Below are positions 11,117 to 22,836 of a DNA stretch of 64,000 nt, piece after piece. Below the pieces are notes generated by a model. The model had not been told where the DNA came from. It searched no databases and worked only from the letters and a program-made list of their open reading frames with translations. Numbering within the stretch: the stretch's first letter is position 1; each line of letters starts with the position of its first letter. This stretch comes from Alligator mississippiensis (Eukaryota; Chordata; Crocodylia; Alligatoridae): NCBI RefSeq assembly GCF_030867095.1, contig NC_081829.1, positions 89,675,261 to 89,739,260 on the forward strand, read 5' to 3'. The position numbers and the translations under genes are program-made.

Positions 11117-12496
11117 CTTTACCTGCACAATTGGAGGAGCCTCTTGTTTCTCCTACAGTTGCAGAACAAGACCATAACTGTGTCACATGGCAAGGATCAG
11201 CATTCACAGACTCACTAGCTACATTTTCCCATGAATGGCAAAAAAGCAAATGGAAGCATAAATTGTTTAAAATAATAAACTCAAAACTTGTGATAAAATA
11301 CAGGACTTGAGATGTTTAGAATGGAAGGAAGGCAGACAGCCCAAGTCCAGTCAGCTTCCTACCTCTGTGTTAGTAACTGCTATCTCCAGACCTTAGCACA
11401 TACACATATATGGCTGCTTTTTCTTCTCAGAACCTTCTGCAGTGACATGGTCAGCTGCTAGGATGGTGTCAGACCACATTTGCACCCGGGGCATTGGCCT
11501 GGCCAACAAAACTTCTCTTTTCAGCCTGCCACCCTCCAGCTGATCAGACTGGCCAAGACTGACCTGATGCTTCCAACAGAAACTAACTCTTTGCCCATTC
11601 TCCGTCACCAAAGTGGCTGGCTGAAGTGAGCTGACCCTCCACTTTCCCCATAGAAATTTGAGCTGAAACAGAAAATGTCTTGGCAACAGGGCTCAGTCTG
11701 ATTCCAGGCTGCTTTGTTGGTTTCTTTGGCTTAATTCTGCTTCTGCTTGATCTGGCTGCTTGACCTGGGTCATTCCTAGACCCCACTCTGCTTCATCTCC
11801 AAGTTTCTTGACTTGTATTACTCTTCGACCCGGCTCTCAGACTGACCTCCTGGCTTCCTGACCCAATTTGTCTTCAGATTCTACTCTCCTCTCCTGCCCC
11901 TGGTCAGCATCTCGATCCCTGAGCGGTCCCAGACTCAGCTGCCCATGTCCTGCATGACAGATGATTCCATTATCTGGAGCCTGCATTTTCTGCAGTCTGG
12001 TGTCTGTGACTAAGTAACCATATATAACTTCTGTCAGTACAGCAACACTGCCAGTAGCATCTTGGATGTCTTCAAGGAACAGAAAGCCAGTGTCATCTTG
12101 ATTTTGTCTAGATGCCTTCTTTGACTGACCTCAGTCATGGAGGAAAAGTCTATGGTGCACATGGCATTAGTGCTACATTGGCATATAGCAGGCCACTTTC
12201 AGCCTTGTATCTGGCATTCTTTCTTTCTTGCAATGTGGATAATGGTGACATTCCTGTATCTTTTCTTCTGTTCTAGTTTCCTGACTTACAGCTTTTTCAT
12301 GTGTAGTTCAGGGTTATTTGTCTCTGATTTAGGAAGTTGATGTAGAGGTTTTTCCCCTTCTGTTCTGAACAGGCGATTCTAGTAACTCACTGGGAGATTG
12401 TGACATTCTCACAATGGAAAACCCTGGAATGCATCAGTGCTTGTGATTTTTGACAATTGTGCTGCTTAAGCATAGGGGTGCTGTTCATAGCTATGA
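11117..12496. other. Non-coding DNA
   Basis: I see no exon-like segment or named repeat here. The stretch 11400-12100 is pyrimidine-rich on the + strand. Confidence 0.45.
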
Positions 12497-12631
12497 CGGT
12501 CCAGGAAAAGTGCAAGAGACAAGGATGTGAGAGACCCAAGGTAGGGTACATGATACCTGAAAGCATGTCTCTATGCCCCTCCCATCAATACAGTTGGTCC
12601 AATAAAAGATGTCACCCACAAAAATCCTTGT
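12497..12631. repeat. Dispersed inverted-ended repeat, copy 1
   Basis: The left part is GGTCCAGGAAAAGTGCAAGA then GACAAGGATG. The right end is TTGGTCCAATAAAAGATGTC then ACCCACAAAAATCCTTG. The same left and right blocks occur at 60676 and 61211-61381, and a diverged pair at 44007-44210. Confidence 0.6.
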
Positions 12632-12869
12632 TCTGCCATTTGGCCAAGTATAGTGAGGGTTTGAAGTACTTGAATTAAAATGATGGAGTCATGAAGTATA
12701 AGCCATTATCTGCTTATTACCTGAAATGTTTAAACAAATAAGCTGTGCTTTCCAATAAGTTATCATAGTTCTACTTGGTGTTTTGTGCATCGTCAGAGTT
12801 TTGGTTTGAGTAACATATAGTTTATATTCTCTATACAGCCCTAATCTTCATAATTTCTCCTCACGTGGG

Positions 12870-13130
12870 AGGAGAAATGTCTTGAAGCATTCTCACTACG
12901 CCTGTTTCTCCTGTATCTTCTGAGACGCAATGATCTGGACACAATACTCCAAGTGAGGGCATCCTCTTGTATAATACTTTTACAATAGTACTTTTCTGAT
13001 GGCTGAACATTTTGCTGTTCACAGTGACACCAGGGTCTTTTCCCTGCTTGGTTGCAGTTGATTCTGAATTTGGCAGTGTTTGAGTAGCTCCGATTACTCC
13101 TTCCAATGTGTTTTACCTTGCATTTGTATG
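12870..13130 (-). mobile_element. Heavily decayed CR1/L3-type fragment
   Basis: Minus-strand translation gives VTVNSKMFSHQ followed by LGVLCPDHC, matching the CR1 ORF2 region where LGVLADSKMNMS and later blocks occur. Frames are broken. This is an old non-LTR relic. Confidence 0.5.
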
Positions 13131-13744
13131 CCTTGAAAGATCAAAATCCTAATGTGATTTGTGCAAAATGATAGGATAAGGCAGCTAAGTCAGAAATATA
13201 GCCTTCTGATGATTGCACATAGTGCTGGTTTAGTCATATTATCAGCATCTCTAATTCATATCTGGAATACACTAAATAGATAGGCCTGTGTGCTCTGGTT
13301 GATTCTCTTAAATGTGCTTGAAATTTTGCTGCTTAATTATGTAGCTAGATTTTCCAACTATGGGGCCAAATCCTATTCTCAGACCAGTATAAAATTGAAT
13401 TAATCTCACTGAAGTCAATGTAATTGATTCAAACTAACACCAGTGCCATGGGCAACAGAATGTGGCTGATTCTCTCTGAGGCTACATTTGTACTCTCCCT
13501 GCGAAGCCTGGTACTACAAGTGTGAGAGTGGCATAGAGGTTGTGAGGACCCCTCTATGATATCTACTTGCCTAATTGCCAGGTTTTGGCAAGCACGGGAA
13601 AAGAGCAAGTAAGCAAAGCATGTTTCTTGGCAACAGTCCTAGGTTCATCAGGAAGGTGGTAGATGCGTAGTGTGAGTTACCTAAATTTGCATCTTGACTT
13701 TGGCACATGGACTTTGAGTTAGATAATGTGAGCCAGAGGTGTTG
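13131..13744. other. Non-coding DNA
   Basis: No recognisable gene or repeat was seen. Confidence 0.4.
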
Positions 13745-14100
13745 TTAGAATTATTGAATCATAGAAAATCAGGGTTGGAAGGGACTTCAGGGGATCATCT
13801 ACTCCAACCCCCTGCTCAAAGCAGGACCATCCCCAACTAGATCATCCCCAGCCAGGGCTTTGTCTAGCTGGTTCTTGAAAAGCTCCAAGGATGGAGATTC
13901 CACCACCTCTGTGGGTAACCTGTTCCAGTGCTTTACTACCCTCCAAGTGAGAGAGCTTTTCCTAATATTGAACTTAAACTTCCGTTGCTGCAACTTGAGA
14001 CCATTGCTTCTTGTTCTGTCATCTACTACCACTGAGAACAGCCCAGCTTCATCCTCTTGCCTGTTATTAAATCCCCTCTCAGTCTTCTCTTCTCCAGACT
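13745..14100 (-). mobile_element. CR1 3' end fragment
   Basis: It starts with AATCATAGAAAATCAGGGTT and GGAAGGGACTTCAGGGGATC, the reverse complement of the CR1 3' tail. The minus-strand frame (13799-14032) encodes the ORF2 C-terminus, including FNIRKSSLTWRVVKHWNRLP. It is 5' truncated near 14100. Confidence 0.85.
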
Positions 14101-14104
14101 AAAT

Positions 14105-14452
14105 GGGCACCTAAACATGTGACAGAACTCTGCTCCGACACATGCTAATTAGTACATGTTGGAGCAGACTCGATTAATCAATCTGTTGCGAGTCTGCTGG
14201 AGTGTTTTAATTATCACGCTCCAGCAGCCTCTATGTCACATATATTCACCATCTCCGTGTTTCAAAATGACAGCAGAGGGGCTTTAACTAAAGCTCATTA
14301 AATGAGTTTTAGTTAAAGCCCCTCTGCTGCCATTTTGAAGTGCAGGACACTGAATACATGTGATGTGGTGGGAGCTTTAATTAGAGGAGCTCTCAGATCC
14401 CTTCTAATTAAAGCACCCCCACCTTCACCCCAGAGCATGTGTATAGACACCC
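14105..14452. mobile_element. Palindromic MITE, 348 bp, 3-bp target duplication
   Basis: The left end GGGCACCTAAACATGTG is the inverse of the right end GCATGTGTATAGACACCC. Flanks are AAT (14102-14104) and AGT (14453-14455). A near-perfect inner palindrome at about 14260-14340 pairs GCAGAGGGGCTTTAACTAAA with TTTAGTTAAAGCCCCTCTGC and extends outward through TTCAAAATG. There is no coding sequence. It belongs to the same family as 38126-38454. Confidence 0.75.
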
Positions 14453-14455
14453 AGT

Positions 14456-14705
14456 GAGCCCAGTTCCCTCAACCTCTCTTCTGAAGTCATGCATCCCAGC
14501 CCCCACTTATAAAGAGAAACTGGGCTCAATGGGTACTTGAATGATGCATACCCCCAGCAGCTGGGGGGCACAGCGGCGGTGAGGGGAGCGCAATGGTGGT
14601 AAGCAGGGGAGCTCCCGCCCTGTCGGTGGCACCTTTTTGTAGGGGGTAAACCGCCATGTTCATGGGGTGCATGTGCACCTGCATGCACCCCCTATGTGTC
14701 ACCCT
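14456..14705 (-). repeat. Dispersed repeat shared with 59052-59300
   Basis: The reverse complement begins GGTGACACATAGGGGGTGCA and continues with alternating GTGCAC blocks and GGTGCCACC, like the + strand at 59052 (GGTGACGCGTAGGGGGTGCG). The right limit matches well; the left limit is approximate. Confidence 0.55.
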
Positions 14706-14754
14706 TGATTGGGTGTCTATACACATGCTGTGGGGTGGGGGTGTGGGCGGTGAA

Positions 14755-15345
14755 AGAAGAGATTAGTGACTACTTAGAAAAGCTGGACATACACAAGTCC
14801 TCCTTTTCCCCTTTCTTAAATATGGGCACTATATTTGCCCCTTTCCAGTCATCCAGGACCTCTCCTGATTGCCATGAGTTTTCAAAGATGATGGCCAATG
14901 GCTCCGCAATCACATCAGCCAATTCCCTCAGCATCCTCAGGTGCATCCCATCCAGCCCCATGGACTTTTGCATGTCCAGCTTTTCTAAGGAGTCCCTAAT
15001 CTCTTCTTTCACCACTGTTGGCTGCTCACCTCCTCCCCAAACTGTGCTGCCTGGTGCAGTAGTCTAGGAGTTGACCTTGCCTGGGAAGGCTGAGGCATAG
15101 AAGCACTTCAGCTTTTTCTGCATCCTCTGTCACAAGGTTGCCTCCCCTATTCAGTAAGATAAGGGAGCCACACTTTCCCTGATCCTCCTCTTGCTACCTT
15201 GTAGCTACCCTTCACTTCCCTTGCTAGCTGCAGCTCCAGTTGTGCTTTGGCCTTCCTGACATCATCCCTGCACATCAGAGCAATGGTCTTATAGTCTTCC
15301 CTCATCATTTGTCCAAGTTTCCACTTCTTATAAGCTTCCTATTTG
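14755..15345 (-). mobile_element. CR1 fragment (start of reverse transcriptase)
   Basis: The minus-strand frame 14770-15015 gives [20 protein letters not shown], then [18 protein letters not shown] and NIVPIFKKG, the first RT block of CR1 ORF2. The region up to about 15345 continues upstream ORF2 in broken frames. It is on the same strand as the 13745-14100 fragment, but the intervening CR1 sequence is missing. Confidence 0.82.
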
Positions 15346-18229
15346 TGATTTAAAGGATGCTAAAGGATAAGATTCAGATGTATTTCCTTATGCCGAGTAA
15401 TAACTTAGTTCCTAAGTGCTGAATTCAGTGGGACTGCTGATCTAGTAAGATGCCATTCAGAGGGAGTAAGAGAATTGGAATTTGTCTCTAATAATATAAC
15501 AAGTTCTTTATGCAGGTTCCTAGGGATGGATGCCATACAGACAAGAGGAACAATATTTGGGAAACCTTCTGCATTGCATTGTCAGAGTATAAGACTCATG
15601 CATTATTTCCTTTATTTTAATTGTAAATCCATGTTTGGCCTCAGCTTTACATTCTAAGTATACTTAAATTGAGGCATATAAATTAAAGCTGACATTTTAT
15701 GCAGCATTCGAGTGTACATGTAAGATTATATTACACTGCAGAGCCAAGCCACAGAGACAGCCTGACTAGCAATTGATCCTAACCTGCATACAGAGACACT
15801 GAGCAGAGATGTTCCCTTCAGAGGCTCAGGCTATTATAAACTAGGAGGAGAGGCAGAGATAGCGGTGTGTCTTGGAAAGATGCTAGCAAATTCTGCCAAA
15901 CTCTGTATGGGTTGCTACTGCTAGCAAGTTTGTAAAATGAGTTTAAGGACCAGCTAATCTGGAAGACAGTAACATCTTTTTGGCTTTTCAGAAGCAGAGA
16001 GATATTGTGTATCTGCTGAACAAGTAAGCTGTCTTTGTCTGTTGACCTATCTTGCGAATGTACTTGCATGCCCTACCCCCATCAGTGCAAGTGCAGCATC
16101 TAAGCACCTCATTATCTTGAATTTATTTAACCTCATAACACTGAGGGAGGGAAATACGAGTGAGGCAGAGGATTTATCCATACTGCTTCCCTGAAACATT
16201 TGATACTGCCGCTGAGAAATACAGCTTCAATCACCCTCTCCCTCACTGCACACAACAAATCTGGAATTGAGGAAGGAAAGCTGCATACCAGGATGTGCAA
16301 GGTAAGGATCTAAACCAGAGTGGTGATTCAAAAACAGGTTTCCTATATCCTCTATGGCATGAGTGCCCCAACCATTGGCAAACAAAACATGTGCATGCAC
16401 TATGATTTGTGAGCCCCATCTGATGCCAGGAGGGTCAGGATGCAGAGAAGAGATAGAGGAATGTCTAGTGCACGAACCCCGTGGGGTTGAGCACTGAGAA
16501 GGTCTGCGGGATCAGGATTGAGATGGTTTTTCATATCCCTGTGAATGGAAACATGAATTCCTTTGGAATTGCACTGGCACAAATTGAGGTGCCTCTAGGA
16601 TTATGTTAGGTACCGGGCAATTTTGAAACTCGTGTGTGGTACATACATACCTTTAAAAGCCTTGTTGCTAGAGGTTTTCTTTGATGCTTCTGCAACCCAG
16701 ATCCGAGTCAGTGAAACCACCTCTAAAAATGGAGATTGTGTTCTAAGAATGGACAGCCAAAATGAAGGGACACTTCTGAAAACCTGATTGTAAGAGCTTG
16801 ATTCTCAGAGGGGCTCAACCCCCAAAGCCCTCGGAGAACTCCATGGCAGCTGGGAGCAACCAGGACTTCTGAAAACCTCTCGCACTCCCATTCGTTCCAT
16901 ATACTGATTGAATATAGGGATAGCCAAGTGTGCCACTGCTGTCTGAATTAAATAGCTAATGGTTAAGTGTTTGGAAGAGGAAAGGTTGATATAAGTGTTG
17001 TTGTTACTTAATAAAGCACTTGGGGGGGTATACAGATCCCGTGTCTGTATGTTCAGTTTGCAATGCTGAATGCAATATTTAAATGATGTTTTTCCAGACT
17101 CATTCATCTAGGAGAAAGGATAAAGCCCCTCAGTAGTCACATCAGTGAGCAAAAAGCAGCCTACTTTTCCTGTAGCTCCATACTTCATGGCTCATGAATA
17201 TAATGTATCCACAGTGAAATGTATAGGCCTTGACAGAGTAGCACCTCGGGTGAGGAAGAGGATGACAGAGAGCATTTAATTTTACCAAGTCAATCCTTTC
17301 GGACCTATTCTTGGACAGCTTGACAGAGAAGGCTATACACGTAGACTGGAATGTGAAACCCTTTCAGCAGTGACCTTGTTTTAGGAAATACTAGTCTTAT
17401 CTCCAAACCCTTTTTTCTTCCCTGGGCAATGACTTCTCATTGTACATTCCTCAGCGTGTGCTCCTTCCCCTCCTTAAACAGTTATTCCTTTTGTGTTGTT
17501 TCTTTGCTGGATTTCTGCTTTATTTAATAGATGCCGGGAAACTCTTTTCTTTTAGCACTGGAACGATTCTCTGGAAAACACTTGACTTCATGTTGTTTTT
17601 CTGCCGCTGTTTCATTTATAGTACACAGGCCTCTTCCAAGTGCTTCTGAAGTTTTAAGCTTGCTCTGAAAGCCTGAAGTCTTTACTCAGACATGCTTCCT
17701 CTGAACCTGGATAGTTCATATTTCACTGAATAAACGGCACTAGGGTGTGTGCAGCCAGGTTAGTCTAGTCCAGGTAGGAGCAGCTGCATTGCAAAGCACT
17801 ACCTGACCTCGTGAGTCCTTCCTGGTTCTGCGCTGCACTATGGACAATGGATGTCACTAGGACCGTGTCTATATGGCTTCTCCCCCTACCATGGGGCCAC
17901 TGCTAGCCAAATAAGCCCCATTCCTTTGTTTCTGATGAGGTGCCCCAAAACTCAGGCATTGGACCGTGGCTTCCAGGATGACCCAAGTGCCTGGAGCTGA
18001 TCTGGATTCCTCCCACTTTAACCATTGCTTCCTTGAGAGAGATCCCAAGTGTGATCCTAAGGCACGCTATCCAGGGTGCACAAAACCATCTGCTCTATCT
18101 ACTTGCCAGTCTTTGGGGCACCTGAGCAGGAGTGAGTGGATAGAGGTTACTGTCTGTTGCAGTCCTGGCATTGGGAGGGAGGCTCTTAAACTTCTCAAGG
18201 TCAATTCCAGGGGTGTGTGTGCTATAGTA
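15346..18229. other. Non-coding DNA, about 2.9 kb
   Basis: No exon-like segment, RNA gene or confidently named repeat was seen in this stretch. Confidence 0.45.
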
Positions 18230-18305
18230 TAGAGTAATAGAAATATAGGGCTGGAAAGGACCTCCAGGGGCCATTTAGTCCAACTTTCTGCTAAAGCCAG
18301 AATCG
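18230..18305 (-). mobile_element. CR1 3' end remnant
   Basis: TAGAAATATAGGGCTGGAAA is followed by GGACCTCCAGGGGCCATTTA and GTCCAAC, the reverse complement of a CR1 3' tail. Only the last 70-80 bp are recognisable. Confidence 0.7.
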
Positions 18306-19129
18306 GGTGGATCTGGGGGGAAGGAGTCATGCGGTCACACCGCCCTTGCACTGTGTGCTGCAGCCAGTTCTCTGGAAGTCATGTTGCCTGGCTTCACTTC
18401 TCCATGGCCCCACATGTTGGGGTGCCCTGAAAAGTCCAGGCAGGAACTGAGGTCAGAAGATTGGGGGAAGAAAGGGTGTGGGGGTATATCTGAAGCCCCT
18501 GAGCTGGCGGTCAGGAAGCAGACACAGGATGAATAAACCAGGAGTGTAGCTTAGGGGGAGCAAGCAGGACACCAGCCCTGATGTGCTGAATTTGTAGAGG
18601 TGCCAGGATGGTTTCCTCATCCCCAAAACTGGGCCCCAGCAGCAGAAGCAGCATTGCTTTTGCAGGAACAGTCAGGTGCACGCACAATGCCACTGCTGTT
18701 GGAGCAACAACTGAAGCATTGCAGACCCAGCTGCAATATCTGGGGACTGTCTGAGACCCTGCAGCAGGAAAGAACCACTCCCTTCTGGCACTCAGTGACA
18801 TGGCACCCCTCCACGTCCCTGCTCCCATGCTGCAAGCCCTGCTTTCTGCCCTTGACTGACCCGGGTGCAAGGGTGGGGAACCCCAGAGCCGCTCCTGCCC
18901 CATTCTACCTGTGGCTGCATGGATGCCAGGCCCAGCAGGGAAAGCAGTGATGGCAGATGGGTCCCTTTTTCCTACCTCCCGCTGCCTGCCCAGTCTCCCC
19001 TTCCCCTCCAGTGTTGCCCATAAATCCAGAAGCTCCAGCCCTACCTCGCCCCCATCCTCCCCATGGTCTGAGGGCAGCTGGTGGCAACTGCTGCACCCTC
19101 CCACCCCTTTTCTTAATCCTGGATCTACC
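18306..19129. other. GC-rich non-coding DNA
   Basis: Long overlapping open frames on both strands follow from GC-rich composition with few stop codons. None has a recognisable domain. No exon is supported. Confidence 0.45.
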
Positions 19130-19650
19130 CATAGCCAGGATCATCCCTATTTCAACTATTTTAGTCAAGTGCTCATCTCACCTGCTCTTAAAAACTTCCA
19201 AGGTTGGAGCTTTCACAAGCCCTTTAGGAAGCCTTTTCCAATGTCTGACTGCTCTCTTCAGTAGAAAGTTCTTTCTAATATCCAACCTAAATTTCTCTTA
19301 TTTAAAACCATTACCACTCCTTCTGTCTTCTTCAGACAGAGGATGGTATATCACCTCCATAAAACTATCCTTTAGGTATCTGGGGACTGTTATCAAATTA
19401 CACCCCCCCCCCCATAGTTTTTCTCAGACTAAATAATCCCAGTTCTTCCAACTTTTTCTCAGATTTAGGGGCGCTCTAATCATTTTGTTGCTTTCTGCTG
19501 GATGCTTTTTAAGTTGCCGATATTTTTCGTGAAGTGAGGTGCCCAAAACTGGACAGGGGAGGCCTCACCACTGCCAAATAGAGCAGAAGAATCACTTCCC
19601 CTCACTTGCACCTGTCCTGTTCATACAGCCCAGGAAGCTGTTGGCTTTTG
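19130..19650 (-). mobile_element. CR1 3' half fragment
   Basis: The order CTGCTCTTAAAAACTTCCAA, GGAAGCCTTTTCCAATG and AGTTCTTTCTAATATCCAAC is the reverse complement of the ORF2 C-terminus in CR1/L3-type elements. It runs to about 19650 with frames broken. Confidence 0.75.
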
Positions 19651-21965
19651 CTTTTCTTCTTCTTTTTTGCAACCAGAGCAATTTACTGACTCATTCATCT
19701 TACATTCAACTCCTTTTCTGCATTATTACAACTTAGGCAGTTGTAGTCACAAAGCTGAGCTGCAAAGTGATTCTTTCCCAGTGAACTGTGGGAGAACTTG
19801 CCTGTCCTTTTAGGCACCTGAGGGAAAGTGTGGCAGACTATGAGCACTTAAGTGATTTATCTTGAACTCTCATTGCAAAGTGTGTAAATTGCCATACTGA
19901 ATGAAAGCCTCACTTGGGCTTTATGAGCCAGCTGCCCTGGGTTACAAGCACAGAAAAATCACATCATAGCCTTTTGTGTGTGGATGGGACCTGATTCGAG
20001 CTCATGTTAAGTCCACAATGACGATGCGCTTGTATGTAGTAAGCTTCTCCTGTTGCCTGCCGTTTGTGTGTCGTGTCCTTTCCTCCCTAGAACTCCCTTG
20101 CTTAGTAAAGAAATGTGTAAAATAACTTTTACATGAATTTCTAAAGTGGCGTTTTGCCCATTACATTCACCATTTTAAAAGTAACTGGAAACTAATTCAG
20201 TCTTTGCCTTGAGTTTGCACAAGACTGTTGTCACCCCCCTTGAGCCACACTGCTCTCACCAGAGAGATGTCAACTAGATTTTAAGAGCGACGTTTTTACA
20301 TACATTCCACCATTTATAACTAGTGACAACTACTCCTACTTCAGGCTATTGTGCTGAGAAAACTGGGTGCAGTTATCTCTATAGAAATGATTTGTGGCAC
20401 TTTCATCCTGTCCAGACAATGCACATTTTTTTCCCTCCCTGACATCAATTATAAAAAATATTTGGACTTTCTCTGAAAACACTTTCTTCCAAAGGCAGAG
20501 GACCTTGTGTCAAACAGCCTGTTCTGAGGCATGCTCACGTATCTCTCTGTGCATCTCTTATGTTTGGGTTTCTAAGTGTCCTTGCTGAAATCAGCCAGGG
20601 TTACAGGATCAGCCTTGTCTCCTTTCCAGCTTGCGTTCCTTCCTTAACAAACCCTAGAGCAGACTCCCATCATACAGCATACTTAGAAAACCTGGTGAAT
20701 ACACATGTTATGACACTGGTCTGATGATGTAAATGAATTCCCATATAATAATACAGATTAATAAAGTGGTAGTTAATACACAGCAGTATTGGAAACACTG
20801 GCAGTTATGTAAACCCTGTTCTGTTGTTTCCAGATATTGGTGCAATTGAATTGTGACACCAGTGATCAGGGGCTTGATACAAAGTCCCAGTTGATGAGAG
20901 TACCCTCATTGATTCCAGTTGGGTTAGGTTTGTATGAGCACTGTGAAGATAATCCTTCCAAGTATCTTGGATATAATGAGGCAAGTGAAGGGGTCTGAGC
21001 CCAAGAATAGATCCAAAAGTGTTCCACATAAATGTCCCAGTTTGAACTCATGCTTGTTTATATAAATGCTATAAAACAATCAGCTGCATCTTTGCAAGAT
21101 GATATTCCTGCAGGTATATCAACAGTCTGCATTTCTTTCTCAGTGGAACAGCAGATGGATATGACTTCACTGCATTTCTCAGAATGATTCAGCATCATAG
21201 CGGTGATAAGAAAAATAGCAGGCACATCTACATGTGATGCTACATTGCCATAGCAGCGCATTACAGCGACGTAGCATCTGCGGGTAAAACCCGTGATGCC
21301 GCAGCTACATTGCCGTAGCGGCATGCTCCCCGATTATAGTGCATCGCGGTGGCAACATACTGCCTAAAAATAACCGTGTGCAGTGAGCACGGAGCAGTAC
21401 CAGCTGTGACTGTGCCATCTTTTAGTACTTCCAAAAGTACTAAATGATAGCGCAGTAACAACGGCTCCATAGCAACACATATAGTTAATGGCAAAGGTTT
21501 AAAGGGGAGTATTAGGTTTTTAATTCTAAATAAATTCTTACTTTATTAAATTACCAGACTAAAGCAGTTTAGAGATAATTTAGGCTAAACATTAGAAGAA
21601 ACGTCAACAACATTCTTTTCTCCTGGCAAGGATGCCTGGAAGAAGACATAGTTATTGCAAACTCTATTAAGTCCATTAGATTTGTGTCTGGAGGGAAAGA
21701 TACATTTTTGCCCTGTGGATTCCAATTTTAATGTTAGTACAATTTTTCAGTATTTGAATGATGTACATAAATAAGATTTGCCTTAATCCTATTAGTAGCA
21801 TATTTTATCAGTGAGATTTTTCAGAGCAAGATTCTGATCTCAGTTATGCCTGTAATAATCCATTGAAGTCAATGGAGTTCCTGTGTATTTACATAACTGT
21901 AAATCAGGACAGAGTCTGTCCTTGATTGTAGAAAGTAAAACTGAATACTGTTGAGAAAAAGGGCA
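19651..21965. other. Non-coding DNA; possible MITE relic near 21.2-21.5 kb
   Basis: There is no gene. At 21219 GGCACATCTACATGTGATGC resembles the ends of the 25-28 kb MITEs, followed by internally repetitive GC-rich sequence, but no right end was found. Confidence 0.4.
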
Positions 21966-22836
21966 TACCGTATTTCACAGTGTAAAGGTCGGCACAGTGT
22001 ATAGATTGACCCCCCCCCCCCCCCACACACACACACACACACTTTCCAATTTGAAAGGTAAGGATTTTTATAAACACGGTGTATAACTCAGGGCTGGGGC
22101 TCAGTGTTCGGCTGGCGCAGACCCATCCACTGCGAGCGGCACTGCCTGAGCTGCTTGCAGGGGGTGGGGCCATGCCAACCAAGTGCCGAGCCTGTCCCCA
22201 CCCTTGTCTCCATCCCCTACAAGCAGTGCGTCCCCAGCCAAGTGCCGAGCCCAGCCCCATCTCCTGCAAGTAGTGCTGAGTCTGACGCTGCTCGCAGGGC
22301 ATGGGGACAGGGATGGGGATAGCACTCAGCTGGCATACCCCTATCCCCTGCGAGCAGTGCTGCCTGGGCTGCACCAGCACTGCTCACAGGGGATGGGGCC
22401 ACACCACCCGAGCCCCAAGCCTGGCCCTGTCTGCTGTGAGCAGCACTGCTGAACTCCAAGCCTGGCACTGCTCTCATGAGATGGGGCTGGGCTTGCCACT
22501 CAGGTGGCATGGCCCCATCCCCTCTGAGCCCAGCTCACAGGGGATGGGGATGGACAGGGACAGGGACAGGGCTGGGCTTGGCTGGCACTGCCTCATCCCC
22601 TGCAAGCAGCTCTTGGCATGGCTCTTGGTGCTCAGCTGGGGTGGCTCCATCCCCTGTGAGCAACACAGGTGTGGCCTAGGCAGCACCACTCGCAGGGGAT
22701 GGGGCCACCCCAGCTGAGTGCTGAGCCCAGCCCCATGCCCAATTTTTTTATGTGGCCCAGTGTATAAGTCAAGTTTGATTTTTAAGACCCAAAAATTAAG
22801 CTTCAAAATCTGACTTGTACACCGTGAAATACGGTA
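21966..22836. mobile_element. Long foldback DNA element with TA target sites, 871 bp
   Basis: Flanking TA dinucleotides (21966-21967 and 22835-22836) enclose termini CCGTATTTCACAGTGTAAAG and CTTGTACACCGTGAAATACGG, which are inverse copies over about 25 bp. The similarity continues inward: both arms carry GGGCTGGGGCTCAG-type and GCGAGCGGCACTGCCT-type sequence, so the element is an imperfect palindrome over most of its length. The interior is GC-rich with many variants of CATCCCCTGCGAGCAG. A C run and a (CA)n tract lie at 22010-22042. TA target sites point to the Tc1/mariner group, but there is no transposase. Confidence 0.8.

Noticed and set aside
13745..15345. A single CR1 split by the MITE and the 14.46-kb repeat
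   Set aside because: The two CR1 pieces are on the same strand, but about 1 kb of ORF2 is missing between them. Two insertions or a deletion are equally possible, so I kept them separate.
18511..19104. 197-codon minus-strand frame
   Set aside because: GC-rich, low-complexity translation with overlapping open frames on the other strand; it abuts a CR1 fragment and has no domain.
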